Of a stretch of DNA of 64,000 bases, positions 7,924 through 16,409 are shown one piece after another; position 1 is the first letter of the stretch; the number at the start of each line of letters is the position of its first letter. The translations under genes were made by a program, and so were the position numbers. The stretch is taken from positions 124,001 to 188,000 of the forward strand of contig NZ_JAMGZJ010000076.1 in assembly GCF_025564085.1 (NCBI RefSeq), in the 5' to 3' direction. Source of the DNA: Silvania confinis (GTDB lineage: Bacteria > Pseudomonadota > Gammaproteobacteria > Enterobacterales > Enterobacteriaceae). The notes beneath the pieces are model-generated. The model had not been told where the DNA came from. It saw only the letters and a list, made by a program, of their open reading frames with translations, and made no database searches.

Positions 7924-10332
7924 TTACTCACGATCTGAATCCTGAGGGTTAAGACGTTTGTGCGCGCGTTTTTTAAGGATCGTGTAGAGACTCAGACCGA
8001 TAATCGTCGCAAACAGCAGTCCAAAAATTGCCAGCATGGCGGAGTGCTGCGTGGCATACCACACCACCATCATGTACCAGGGCATCTGGCCGCTCGGGAA
8101 CTGTGGCCCGACGCGGAAACTGCGCACCCCGTTTTCATCGGTGATGATCGCGGTATCACCGCGGATCCCGGCGTTAATGCGGGCCGAGTTCAGATCGGTA
8201 TGCAGGCGTGAAAGCTGTTCGTTGTTACTGCCAACCGCCATTACCACCAGCCGCGACGGGTTCCACTGCGAACGGAAGCTGACAAATCCGCGCCAGGCTT
8301 CGTTCGACGAGAAGTAGCGGTCGGCATCGACGCTCGACGCTTTCCAGTCCCCTTCCAGCCAGCTTTGCACTTTTTCCAGCAGCTTCGGTTCGCGTACGCC
8401 AAACGTATGCTCCTGGCTGATGTACGGCGACTGGGCCAGCAGCGCCCGGTTAAACGCACTTTGATCCAGCGTGGAGACCGCCAGCACATCGCTGTCACTC
8501 AGGCGCAGCAGGTTCGCTCCACCGGTCGGCAGGCCAAACATCACGCGGTTGTTATTCAGCGTGGTGCCGGTCGCGGTGCCCGAGCGGGCAGACAAGTCCA
8601 ACAGGGTGCTGATTTCATTTTCGCTTGGGTTTTCCGGCAGCAGCAGCACCGTCTGGGAGAAGTCCGCCAGGCGGGTGAACGGGAACGACGCCCCCACGAA
8701 GTAAGAGAGATTCGGCAGCAACGTGAAGTGACGCGTTTTGGTCAAATCAATCTGAGCATCTTCATCGATACGACTCTTGATGTTGTTATTGAGCAAGACG
8801 CTGCACGGTGCCGCCTCTTTGGTGGCGATGTTGAAGTACAGCTGCAGCTGGTTGTCGCCGTAAATCAAATACGGCTCCAGCGGCACCTCAATCTTCTCCT
8901 GACGCGCATCGCCGCCGAGCTTGTGCCACAGCCCTTCGAGCAGCCCCTGTTTGTTGACCGGCAGATTGCGCAGGAACGCGCCGTTGAAGGTCATCGACAG
9001 GTAGGAGCGCTCTTCATCAATCCAGCTCTCGGACGGGAAACGATAGGAAACTTTCAGCGGAATGGTGTCGCCATCCCACATAAACAGATCCGGTGCGGCG
9101 CGGAACGCCAGCGTCAGCGGCTCGTGCCAGATGCCGGTCACGGTCATGCTCTGATCTTTGCGCACCAGCTCGCTCAGCCGCACCGGGCGTTCGGTAGAGA
9201 TCCAGCGCGGCGCATCGTACGGTTTACTGAGCGGGATGTTTTGCGCGTCAACCGGGGTGCTGACCGTCTGGGTGTTGAACTCCCCCCGCGTCAGTCGCCA
9301 CGCAGCGCTTTTCAGCTGTTGCTCGTTATTACCCACCACCAGCAGCAGCTTGTAGATCGGGTTGCCAGGGTTATCGATGATTGTGAGCGTTGCCCCGGTG
9401 CTGGCGGGCAGCGTCACGCCGCCAATCGTCTCGCCGGGTTTACCGAACAGCACGCCGTTTTTTTCTGGCAGGCGATCGTGCAACACCTCAAACGAGATGC
9501 CGCGATAGTCCGCCTCAATCCCCAGCCAGGATGCGAGCAGCGATGCCGCCCCCACCTGTTCCGGCAGGGTTTTGGCCGGGAACGCGAACGCCATGGTGGC
9601 GGGCGTCATCTGCATAGCGTCAAAGAACGGACGCGGGAAATGGCTGAGATCCGCGCCGATATTCAACTGCTGCGCCTCCAGGTCGAGGCGGCTGTTCGGC
9701 ATAACGGTGACCTGATAGCTGTCGGAGAGATCGCGCTGGCACAGCAGCGCATCACCGTCGTTGATTTTGAAGCTGATGTTATTACGTGACACCACCATCG
9801 CCGCCGGAATATCCAGCTGATAGCTCGAGACGTTAGTGTCGGCCGCACCCAGCGGCACCGTGCCCAGCGGCTGGCCGTTAAGCATCAGTTGCATGGTGGT
9901 GTTACGTGCTGCCATTGCCGGAGAGACTTTCAGGTTCAGCTCCAGCTGGGCGTTGGTGATCACCTGGTCCGCCGAGAGCGTAAAATCGATCCCGCCCTGC
10001 AACTGCCCACCGCTGAGCACCACGCCATTCGGCTGGCCCATCTGCGCGATGGTAATGCTGCTGGTCGTCCCGGGGGTGATGCCCATCGGAACCGGGTTCG
10101 CCGCAAGGGTATCGGGAGCCGGGAACGCGTCCGCAGCCACAGGCGCATCCATGGCCGGTTCGGGCTCGGCCACCGCTGGGGTTTCGGCCACAGGCGTTGA
10201 CTCCATCACCGGTGGCGGCAGATCCACCGGCAGCAGTGACTCGACGGTGGTTGGCTCTTCCGCCCTGACGGGCAGAGCCAGCACGCTGCACACCATCAGC
10301 ATCTGGAAAGCTTTACGGGTCATCCCTTTCAT
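7924..10332 (-). CDS. bcsB: Cellulose synthase regulatory subunit BcsB, periplasmic
   Basis: An 802-residue partner of BcsA that lines the periplasmic exit of the glucan channel and is needed for synthase activity. It has a signal peptide (MTRKAFQMLMVCSVLALPVRA, from residue 4), then a Pro/Ala/Glu-rich linker to about residue 90, then the carbohydrate-binding and flavodoxin-like repeats. A single C-terminal membrane helix (AMLAIFGLLFATIIGLSLYTIL) is followed by a basic tail, as in the BcsB family. It overlaps bcsA by ATGA at 10329-10332 and ends 14 bases before the bcsC start. No defect is seen. The acidic, proline-rich linker seems longer than in E. coli BcsB. Confidence 0.93.
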   Translation of the reverse strand: MKGMTRKAFQMLMVCSVLALPVRAEEPTTVESLLPVDLPPPVMESTPVAETPAVAEPEPAMDAPVAADAFPAPDTLAANPVPMGITPGTTSSITIAQMGQPNGVVLSGGQLQGGIDFTLSADQVITNAQLELNLKVSPAMAARNTTMQLMLNGQPLGTVPLGAADTNVSSYQLDIPAAMVVSRNNISFKINDGDALLCQRDLSDSYQVTVMPNSRLDLEAQQLNIGADLSHFPRPFFDAMQMTPATMAFAFPAKTLPEQVGAASLLASWLGIEADYRGISFEVLHDRLPEKNGVLFGKPGETIGGVTLPASTGATLTIIDNPGNPIYKLLLVVGNNEQQLKSAAWRLTRGEFNTQTVSTPVDAQNIPLSKPYDAPRWISTERPVRLSELVRKDQSMTVTGIWHEPLTLAFRAAPDLFMWDGDTIPLKVSYRFPSESWIDEERSYLSMTFNGAFLRNLPVNKQGLLEGLWHKLGGDARQEKIEVPLEPYLIYGDNQLQLYFNIATKEAAPCSVLLNNNIKSRIDEDAQIDLTKTRHFTLLPNLSYFVGASFPFTRLADFSQTVLLLPENPSENEISTLLDLSARSGTATGTTLNNNRVMFGLPTGGANLLRLSDSDVLAVSTLDQSAFNRALLAQSPYISQEHTFGVREPKLLEKVQSWLEGDWKASSVDADRYFSSNEAWRGFVSFRSQWNPSRLVVMAVGSNNEQLSRLHTDLNSARINAGIRGDTAIITDENGVRSFRVGPQFPSGQMPWYMMVVWYATQHSAMLAIFGLLFATIIGLSLYTILKKRAHKRLNPQDSDRE

Positions 10333-12449
10333 ACCGCGGTATCCTCGCTGGCACTTTTGCTGCGGCGCGCTTCGTCCTGACGTCGACGGCTGTTCTCGCG
10401 CCGTGATTTCCAGGTCAGCCAGAACAGATCGAAGACGCTACGAATAATAATAAACAGCGAGCGGAACGGGTTGTCCTGCGGCTTGAGTGGATTGATCCAC
10501 GCATCGGCTCGGGTCAGCACCACGCGCACCAGTTCACGGCGACGGTCCAGTGGGATCTCATCAAACATCAGGCGAATGTACTGCTCATCGTGCGCAATCA
10601 CGCTGACCGGAATACTGATCGCCCCCGACTGCAGCTGCAGCTCGATCTCTTCAATCTCATCGTTCAGGTGACGATCGTCGACGGTCGCAATACGGCACCC
10701 GCCCATCGACAAATCGGCGGTGTGGCTGCGCGAAGAGATACCGCTGGCGTAGTGGATAACGACCGGCACGCTGACATCGATACGGATGGTTTTACGCGTC
10801 TGACGGGTTTCACGCGCCACCGCAATGGCGGCCAGCAGGAAGATTAAGCTGTACAGCCCCCAGCCGACGTTTAAGGCAATAACCATTGGGTCGACGTTGA
10901 AATAGTCGTGGGCAAAGGCGCGCACAATCCCGGCAATAACCCCCGCCGCCAGCAGCACCGCAATAACCAGATGCGGACGCACAATGCTGAAGTCGAAATA
11001 ACCCACGTCCAGCAACGCGCCTTTATCCGTCACGTTAAACTTGCCGCGTTTCGGGAATATCAACGTAATAATGGTCGGTAATACCAAATGGAAGGCAAGC
11101 ACCAGGTCATAAATTTCGCCCCAGAAGCTATATCGGAAACGTCCGTTCAGCCGCGAGCTGACGTAAATACATAAGAACAGGTGCGGCAACATATAGGCAA
11201 AAATCAGGCTCGCCGACGAGTGGATAATATTCAGGTTGAACAGCAAATAGGCGAGCGGCGCGGTCAGGAACGCCACGCGCGGTAAAGCAAACTGGAAAGA
11301 GAGCATCGCGTTGAGATAGCACAGACGCTGCTGCCACTTTAAGCCCCGGCCAAACAGCGGATTATCAACGCGCAATATCTGCGTCATCCCGCGCGCCCAG
11401 CGGGTACGCTGAATGACGTGTACCACCAGACGCTCGGTGGCTAACCCGGCCGCCAGCGGAATATCGAGATACGCCGACTTCCAGCCCAGACGCTGCATCT
11501 TCAGCGCGGTGTGGGCATCTTCGGTGACGGTTTCTACTGCAAAGCCGCCAATCTCTTCTAACGCCGAGCGGCGGATAACCGCACAGGAGCCGCAGAAAAA
11601 GGTCGCGTTCCAGTTGTCGTTTCCGCGCTGGATCTGGCCGTAAAACAGCTGGCCTTCGTTAGGAATATCGCGGCCCGCCGACAGGTTACGCTCGAACGGA
11701 TCCGGCGAGTAGAAGTGGTGCGGGGTCTGCATCAGCGCCAGTTTTGGATCGACCAGGAACGCCCCAACGGTGGCCTGCAGGAAGATGCGCGTTGCGACGT
11801 GGTCACAGTCAAAGACGCAAATCAGCTCGCCTTTGGTCAGCTTCATGGCGTGGTTGAGGTTGCCCGCCTTGGCATGGGAGTTGTCATTACGCGTGATGTA
11901 GCCCACCCCGACGTTAGCCGCAAAGACCGCAAACTCATTGCGCTTGCCATCATCAAGCAGATAAATCTTGAGCTTATCGGCCGGATAATCCAGGCACTGG
12001 GCGGCCAGCACCGTATCGCGCACCACGTCCAGACTTTCGTTGTACGAGGGAATATAAATATCCACCGTCGGCCACGTCGACATGTCCTCGGGCAAAGGCA
12101 CAATCTTGCGCTGCAGCGGAAAAAGATTCTGCAGGTAGCTCAGTAAAATCGTCACCCAAATATAGAGTTCGGCGATAAATAACCCGATCCCGAGTATGGC
12201 TTCTATTTCGGAATTAAAGTGCAGCGTTTGCGTCGCCCGGAACCAGATATATCGGGTGGACATGAGCACTGCCACCACCATCATGATTATCGAGATACGG
12301 TGATTTTTGCTGAATCCCAACAGAAACAATACGCCAATAGTGATTAAGCCAAAGATATATTGTTTCTGGCTGTCCATCGGGGTAATAACAATGAGCACCG
12401 CAATTGGCGATAACACCAATAGCAGCAAATAAAACAGCACCTTTTTCAT
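10329..12449 (-). CDS. bcsA: Cellulose synthase catalytic subunit BcsA (UDP-forming)
   Basis: A 706-residue inner-membrane glycosyltransferase family 2 enzyme that polymerises glucose from UDP-glucose and moves the chain across the membrane. Several N-terminal membrane helices are followed by the catalytic domain with DDGKRNEF, FDCDHV, TEDAHT and the product-binding QRTRWARGM (Q-x-x-R-W). More membrane helices come next, then a C-terminal PilZ domain with RKTIR (RxxxR) and DLSMGG (D-x-S-x-x-G), the cyclic-di-GMP binding signature. So activity should depend on cyclic-di-GMP. It lacks the extra N-terminal region of E. coli BcsA (872 residues). It lies 20 bases after bcsQ and overlaps bcsB. Confidence 0.96.
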   Translation of the reverse strand: MKKVLFYLLLLVLSPIAVLIVITPMDSQKQYIFGLITIGVLFLLGFSKNHRISIIMMVVAVLMSTRYIWFRATQTLHFNSEIEAILGIGLFIAELYIWVTILLSYLQNLFPLQRKIVPLPEDMSTWPTVDIYIPSYNESLDVVRDTVLAAQCLDYPADKLKIYLLDDGKRNEFAVFAANVGVGYITRNDNSHAKAGNLNHAMKLTKGELICVFDCDHVATRIFLQATVGAFLVDPKLALMQTPHHFYSPDPFERNLSAGRDIPNEGQLFYGQIQRGNDNWNATFFCGSCAVIRRSALEEIGGFAVETVTEDAHTALKMQRLGWKSAYLDIPLAAGLATERLVVHVIQRTRWARGMTQILRVDNPLFGRGLKWQQRLCYLNAMLSFQFALPRVAFLTAPLAYLLFNLNIIHSSASLIFAYMLPHLFLCIYVSSRLNGRFRYSFWGEIYDLVLAFHLVLPTIITLIFPKRGKFNVTDKGALLDVGYFDFSIVRPHLVIAVLLAAGVIAGIVRAFAHDYFNVDPMVIALNVGWGLYSLIFLLAAIAVARETRQTRKTIRIDVSVPVVIHYASGISSRSHTADLSMGGCRIATVDDRHLNDEIEEIELQLQSGAISIPVSVIAHDEQYIRLMFDEIPLDRRRELVRVVLTRADAWINPLKPQDNPFRSLFIIIRSVFDLFWLTWKSRRENSRRRQDEARRSKSASEDTAV

Positions 12450-12469
12450 AGGACGTCCTGAAATTGTCG

Positions 12470-13276
12470 TCAGAAATTAGAAGTTTTCAGGTTAGCGTGC
12501 ACTGCGCCGTCACCCACATTAACCCCCAACATACCCACAATACGCTTGCTCACCAGTTCGATGTCAAACGCAGCGGCCGAGGTCGCGTTGAAGTCGAGGA
12601 TCGATTGCTGTGACGCATTCGCCTCTGCCACGCTTTCATCCCGATTGATCACCCCGAGCAGGCGATCGCCGAGGCGCTGTTGTAAAAAGGCGGTGACATC
12701 GCGACTGATATGGCGACGGCTGTCACTCTGGTTCACCAGGAACGAATAGCCCGCAGGATTCTTCGGCGGCGTACCGCCGGTCAGGCGGTGGTTTTCAATG
12801 TGCGGCAGCAGCGACAGAGAGGCCGTATCGGCCAGCAGCGTCACCAGATGCATATCCGCCAGCGGGGAGATCGCTTTCAGCGCCGGGTTCGGCCCCGGTG
12901 GGAAGTCAGCAAGAATGATCAGCCCCGGATAGTTCAGCAGGGAGCTTAAACCGCGCATCAGGAAATGGCTGTCGGTGGCGAGATTATGCTCGAACATTAT
13001 GCGCTGTTCTTCGGTCACTTCACCGTAGGGCAGAACGAACATATTACTGCCCGCAGTGAGCACTGACTGACTCCAGTCGGCAGATTCATTGGCCCGGGCA
13101 ACGTACCCGCGCCCGTCGGACAGCGGCACGCCAAAATGCAGACGCAGCGCGTTCTGCACATCGAAATCAATGGCCAGCACTTTGCTGCCGGATCGAGCCA
13201 GGGCGTACGCCAGGTTGGCCGTGACCGTGGTTTTTCCCACTCCGCCTTTTGGCGAGCAAATACACACTAACGGCAT
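12470..13276 (-). CDS. bcsQ: Cellulose biosynthesis ATPase BcsQ (ParA/MinD family)
   Basis: A 268-residue SIMIBI-class ATPase. The deviant Walker A motif KGGVGKTT is at residues 10-17 and ILADFPPGPN near residue 120 gives the Walker B/switch region. BcsQ is needed for assembly of the synthase at the cell pole in enterobacteria. It overlaps bcsO by 10 bases at 13267-13276 and is followed by bcsA. In E. coli K-12 this gene is inactivated by an early stop codon; here it is intact and the lesion lies in bcsC instead. Confidence 0.93.
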   Translation of the reverse strand: MPLVCICSPKGGVGKTTVTANLAYALARSGSKVLAIDFDVQNALRLHFGVPLSDGRGYVARANESADWSQSVLTAGSNMFVLPYGEVTEEQRIMFEHNLATDSHFLMRGLSSLLNYPGLIILADFPPGPNPALKAISPLADMHLVTLLADTASLSLLPHIENHRLTGGTPPKNPAGYSFLVNQSDSRRHISRDVTAFLQQRLGDRLLGVINRDESVAEANASQQSILDFNATSAAAFDIELVSKRIVGMLGVNVGDGAVHANLKTSNF

Positions 13277-13824
13277 GAAGCGATTTTCTCCAGGAGCGGT
13301 TGTAACGGGAGGTCTTTGACCGGATGGCTGGCGCGGGCGCTGGCTTTGGTGGCAAACAGCTGCTCAAAGCGCACAGGCTCAACGGGCGCAGGTGCGGCCA
13401 GCGGCGCGGCAGGCGCGGGTGCAGACGCAACCAACGGCGCAGGCGCAGCTACCGGTGCGGGTGTCGGTGCCAACGTCGGTGCCGGCTGAATCAGCGGCTG
13501 GGGCGCAGCGGCAGGCGCTTGCGGGATCAGCTGTTCAAAAAGGGATGCCGCGGGTGCAGCCGGTTCTGTCATGGGGGCAATCGGAGCCTGCGCGAAAGGC
13601 GCAAACGCTGCCTCCAGTTCGCCAGGCTTAAGCGGTTGAGGAACGGGCACGGCAACGCTGCCAGCTTTTGCCAGTGCAGAGTCACTATCGCCGCCCGCAA
13701 GCTGATTGATAATCGCCCAGTCGCTGGTGGCAGCATTCTGCTTCTGTGCTGAGAAATCTTTGAACTTGATGTCGCCCGTGCGCGTTTTATCCTTAAAACG
13801 CTGCAAATCATCATAATTTTTCAT
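13267..13824 (-). CDS. bcsO: Proline/alanine-rich cellulose biosynthesis protein BcsO
   Basis: A 185-residue low-complexity protein. Residues 1-45 form a conserved-looking head (MKNYDDLQRFKDKTRTGD). Most of the remainder is Ala/Pro-rich, with repeated AP pairs between about residues 95 and 150, then a short conserved tail (VRFEQLFATKA...). Proline-rich proteins of this kind (BcsO, or BcsP in other lineages) are encoded first in many type I bcs operons. BcsO is chosen because of the enterobacterial context and the N-terminal sequence. Its exact role is not established. It is the first gene of the operon and overlaps bcsQ. AAGAG lies upstream of the ATG. Confidence 0.75.
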   Translation of the reverse strand: MKNYDDLQRFKDKTRTGDIKFKDFSAQKQNAATSDWAIINQLAGGDSDSALAKAGSVAVPVPQPLKPGELEAAFAPFAQAPIAPMTEPAAPAASLFEQLIPQAPAAAPQPLIQPAPTLAPTPAPVAAPAPLVASAPAPAAPLAAPAPVEPVRFEQLFATKASARASHPVKDLPLQPLLEKIASCR

Positions 13825-14327
13825 GGCATTACTCTTGATTTACAAGCCAATGTGTTCGTACCTGCACAACCATGCCAGGGACAGCTTTTTGCGGGAATTA
13901 AAAACATTCAAAGGGTTGATAATACACAGCGTTATGAGAGCTTCCCTTCGGATGTTTTAACATTTACAGAGCGAATGACTAATACATTTTACGTAGTGCT
14001 AATAATATGTACAAGCTTATCGACTGATTGCAAAATTTCTCCACTTTCTTCGCTTACTAAAGCACAACATAAATATAAAACATCGACATAAATCAATGGA
14101 GTAGTGAGTTAGGTTGCCATGTAAACACTTACAAACATTTTATAGCGTAAAATAATGATAAGCGGAGTTTATGAGTGAATGCCGATCCTGCCTTTTTTTA
14201 ACGTGCCATGAGCGGTGTTCTGCGCATTCCCTCGTCGCGCCAGACATCAGACGTGTGTATTATTCCTTGTCGTTCTTACAACAACTAACCTTAACTCAAA
14301 TACTTAAGCGCAAAAGCGAAAAGCATC
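13825..14327. promoter_or_regulatory. Divergent AT-rich control region of the bcs operon and the J-like gene
   Basis: About 500 bases, clearly richer in A/T than its neighbours, lie between the leftward bcs operon and the rightward gene at 14328. It must contain both promoters. A dyad TGTAA-acac-TTACA is at 14120-14133. I found no riboswitch shape and no small gene with a convincing ribosome site. AT-richness makes it a candidate for H-NS or IHF binding, which is an inference. Confidence 0.5.
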
Positions 14328-15497
14328 ATGAGCACACCGATCAAACGGCTAGAAATCATTAAAAATGCCATTGAACTTGAAGATGACGACATCATTGAAA
14401 GCCAGCTGGCACGGTTAAAAAGCGACGCGTTTGACGATGAGCTACTGGCGATCGTCGTGGCGCTTGAGCATAAAAACTACACCGCCGCGCTGGCGGCCAT
14501 CACCGACTGGCTGCAAAGCCAGCGTGCCGTTGCCCCGTGGCGCGATCCGCAGCTTGCCGCCAGCAAGCTGGAGCTGAAGGCGCTGGAAGAACGCCTGCGC
14601 GATCTGATCGATCGCCGCAACGCCCGCGTGCAGCAGCTGGATGAGTTTAACGATCTCTATTTCTCGCGCCTCGGGCCGCTGATGACGCAAATTCTCGCTC
14701 TGCGCAAAACGCTGGCGGAGCTCAACCTGCGCCGTCAGCAGGCGGAGGCCCGTCGCCGGGAAGCAGACTATCGCCGCTGCCAGCAGTATGTGGCCCAGGC
14801 GGTGGAGGTGCTGACCACCCTGACCGGGCACTGGCGCGATTTGCCTGCCGATTCGGTGCAGGCGGCCGGGGCGCGTAAGCATCTGCAGCAGCAGAGCAAC
14901 CTGATCGCCAACCTGCTGGCCGAAGCGCAGGAGCTGGAGATGGGCCTCACCCGCGAAGAAGAGCCCGCCCGCCAGGCGCGTGACGAGGCTAACGACGAGT
15001 ACGAGAAATACCGCGAGCAGCATCACGATGCCGAAGTGCGTCTGCGCAAAGGCAACGATCTGTCAGAAGAGGATCAGAATGAGTTAAAACGGCTCTGGCG
15101 CCAGGCGAGTAAGCTTTGCCATCCGGATCTGGTGGCGGACGATCTGAAAGAAGAGGCCAACGCCATGATGGTGCAGCTGAATCAGGCCCGGCAGCGTGGC
15201 GACGTCAAAACCATTCGCTCGCTGGTGGCCCGTCTGCATCAGGGGTTTGAACCGCTGATGGCCAGCGATCGGCTTAACGACCTGACGCGGCTGCGCAAAA
15301 AGATGGCCCAGGTGCGCGAGCAGATCGACACCCTGGTGAGCGAGCTGGCAGAGCTGGAGAAAGAAGAGTCCTGGCTACTGGTCTCTTCGCTGAGCAATAT
15401 GGAAACCTATTTTGCCCAGCAGGAGAAAGCCCTGCACGAGGTGCGCGCCGCCCTTGAACATCAGGTCAGCGCCGCGCATCTCGACGACGTAGCCTGA
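14328..15497 (+). CDS. Coiled-coil protein with a J-domain-like HPD motif, function unknown
   Basis: A 389-residue soluble protein, no signal peptide or membrane helix. Long charged helices, probably coiled coil, cover about residues 75-245 and 320-380 (rich in Arg, Glu, Gln, Leu). Between them lies ELKRLWRQASKLCHPDLV, with HPD at residues 265-267, followed by a second helix. This resembles helix II, HPD loop and helix III of a J domain, which stimulates Hsp70 ATPase. The domain sits internally rather than at an end, and no Gly/Phe region or zinc centre is present. It is divergent from the bcs operon and its stop codon abuts the stop of yqjH with no gap. A chaperone partner role is an inference; I do not recognise a named gene. 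Confidence 0.75.
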   Translation: MSTPIKRLEIIKNAIELEDDDIIESQLARLKSDAFDDELLAIVVALEHKNYTAALAAITDWLQSQRAVAPWRDPQLAASKLELKALEERLRDLIDRRNARVQQLDEFNDLYFSRLGPLMTQILALRKTLAELNLRRQQAEARRREADYRRCQQYVAQAVEVLTTLTGHWRDLPADSVQAAGARKHLQQQSNLIANLLAEAQELEMGLTREEEPARQARDEANDEYEKYREQHHDAEVRLRKGNDLSEEDQNELKRLWRQASKLCHPDLVADDLKEEANAMMVQLNQARQRGDVKTIRSLVARLHQGFEPLMASDRLNDLTRLRKKMAQVREQIDTLVSELAELEKEESWLLVSSLSNMETYFAQQEKALHEVRAALEHQVSAAHLDDVA

Positions 15498-16262
15498 TTA
15501 TTTGGCGTGCCAGTAGGCGCTGGCACGCACCAGTTTCTGGTCGATAGCGTCGGTTTCAAACTGGCGGCTCAGGTTTTTCACCACCTTCCCTTCCCCGGTC
15601 AGCCAGATAAAGTAATCCTCTGCGGGCACGCTGAGCGTCGCCAGATGGTCGGCCACCGCCTGTTCGCTATGTCCTACTACCCAGTGGATATTGAACTCGC
15701 TCAGGTGCGCCAGATAATCCTTATACGACGCGTCACCCACCGTCACCACCGCCTGGATCGCCGGGCGAACCGGCAGTTTGGCAATGGCTTCTAAACGGCG
15801 ACGCAGGGCCGGCATGCCCGACTCATCGCAGACGTACAGCTGCCAGGCGTAATCTTCCGGCACCACCAGCGATCCGCGCGGGCCGCCAATAGACAGCCGA
15901 TCACCGACCTTAGCCTCCATCGCCCAGCCGCTGGCAACGCCCCCGTCGTGGATAAAGAAATCGAGCGCCAGCTCGTGGCGGGCGCCGTCATACAGCGGGG
16001 TGTAATCGCGCGCCTGCGGGCGCACGCCGTCGCCCCACTCCACGCCCTCGTCGGTCACCACCGGGGGAATAAATGTTGTGCCGGGTTCCGGGAAAAAGAC
16101 CTTGGAATGGTCGTCGAAGCCGCGGGAGCTAAAGCCGTCCAGCGCCTCGCCGCCTAAGACGATGCGCTGAAAACCGGCGCTAATGCGCTCGACGCGCAAT
16201 ACGTTCAGCTCACGAAAACGCAGGTCATTGCGGACACGTTGGGGGTAGCGGGTAGAGGTCAT
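15498..16262 (-). CDS. yqjH: Ferric-chelate reductase YqjH (siderophore-interacting protein family)
   Basis: A 254-residue NADPH-dependent flavoprotein that reduces ferric siderophore complexes in the cytoplasm so that iron is released. The FAD-binding domain comes first, with ARDYTPLYD (R-x-Y-T) near residues 82-90 and GGPRGS near residue 130; the siderophore-interacting C-terminal domain follows (YFIWLTGEG near residue 217). Length matches E. coli YqjH (254). It is divergent from yqjI, whose product represses it in E. coli. A Fur-like sequence and several palindromes lie in the shared upstream region. ViuB is a homologue with the same domain. Confidence 0.93.
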   Translation of the reverse strand: MTSTRYPQRVRNDLRFRELNVLRVERISAGFQRIVLGGEALDGFSSRGFDDHSKVFFPEPGTTFIPPVVTDEGVEWGDGVRPQARDYTPLYDGARHELALDFFIHDGGVASGWAMEAKVGDRLSIGGPRGSLVVPEDYAWQLYVCDESGMPALRRRLEAIAKLPVRPAIQAVVTVGDASYKDYLAHLSEFNIHWVVGHSEQAVADHLATLSVPAEDYFIWLTGEGKVVKNLSRQFETDAIDQKLVRASAYWHAK

Positions 16263-16287
16263 TTTTATCCCTTCATACGGTGAATAC

Positions 16288-16391
16288 GATATATCTAAAT
16301 TAATTTCAAATGATAATGATTGCTAATAAAGAAAAATGCAAGATGTTTTAGATTGCATCTAAAACTAACTTCGATATAAATTAGATATATC
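16288..16391. promoter_or_regulatory. yqjH-yqjI operator region: three ATATCTA-type palindromic elements
   Basis: A perfect palindrome TTTTAGATTGCATCTAAAA is at 16346-16364. GATATATCTAAATT (16288-16301) and AAATTAGATATATC (16378-16391) form an imperfect inverted pair around it. The repeated (T)TAGAT/ATCTAA half-site fits a dimeric PadR repressor. In E. coli YqjI represses both genes from this intergenic region; assignment of these palindromes to YqjI is inference. Confidence 0.65.
16310..16330. promoter_or_regulatory. Candidate Fur box upstream of yqjH
   Basis: The sequence ATGATAATGATTGCTAATAA contains GATAATGAT, which matches one half of the Fur consensus perfectly; the second half is weaker. 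yqjH is Fur-regulated in E. coli, which supports the reading. Confidence 0.5.
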
Positions 16392-16409
16392 AAATTAAAG
16401 GGAAATGGT

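Noticed and set aside
8365-9789. 474-codon rightward open frame opposite bcsB
   Set aside because: It is an antisense shadow of a well-recognised gene in GC-rich DNA; composition is Arg/Gln/His-rich and no ribosome site is present.
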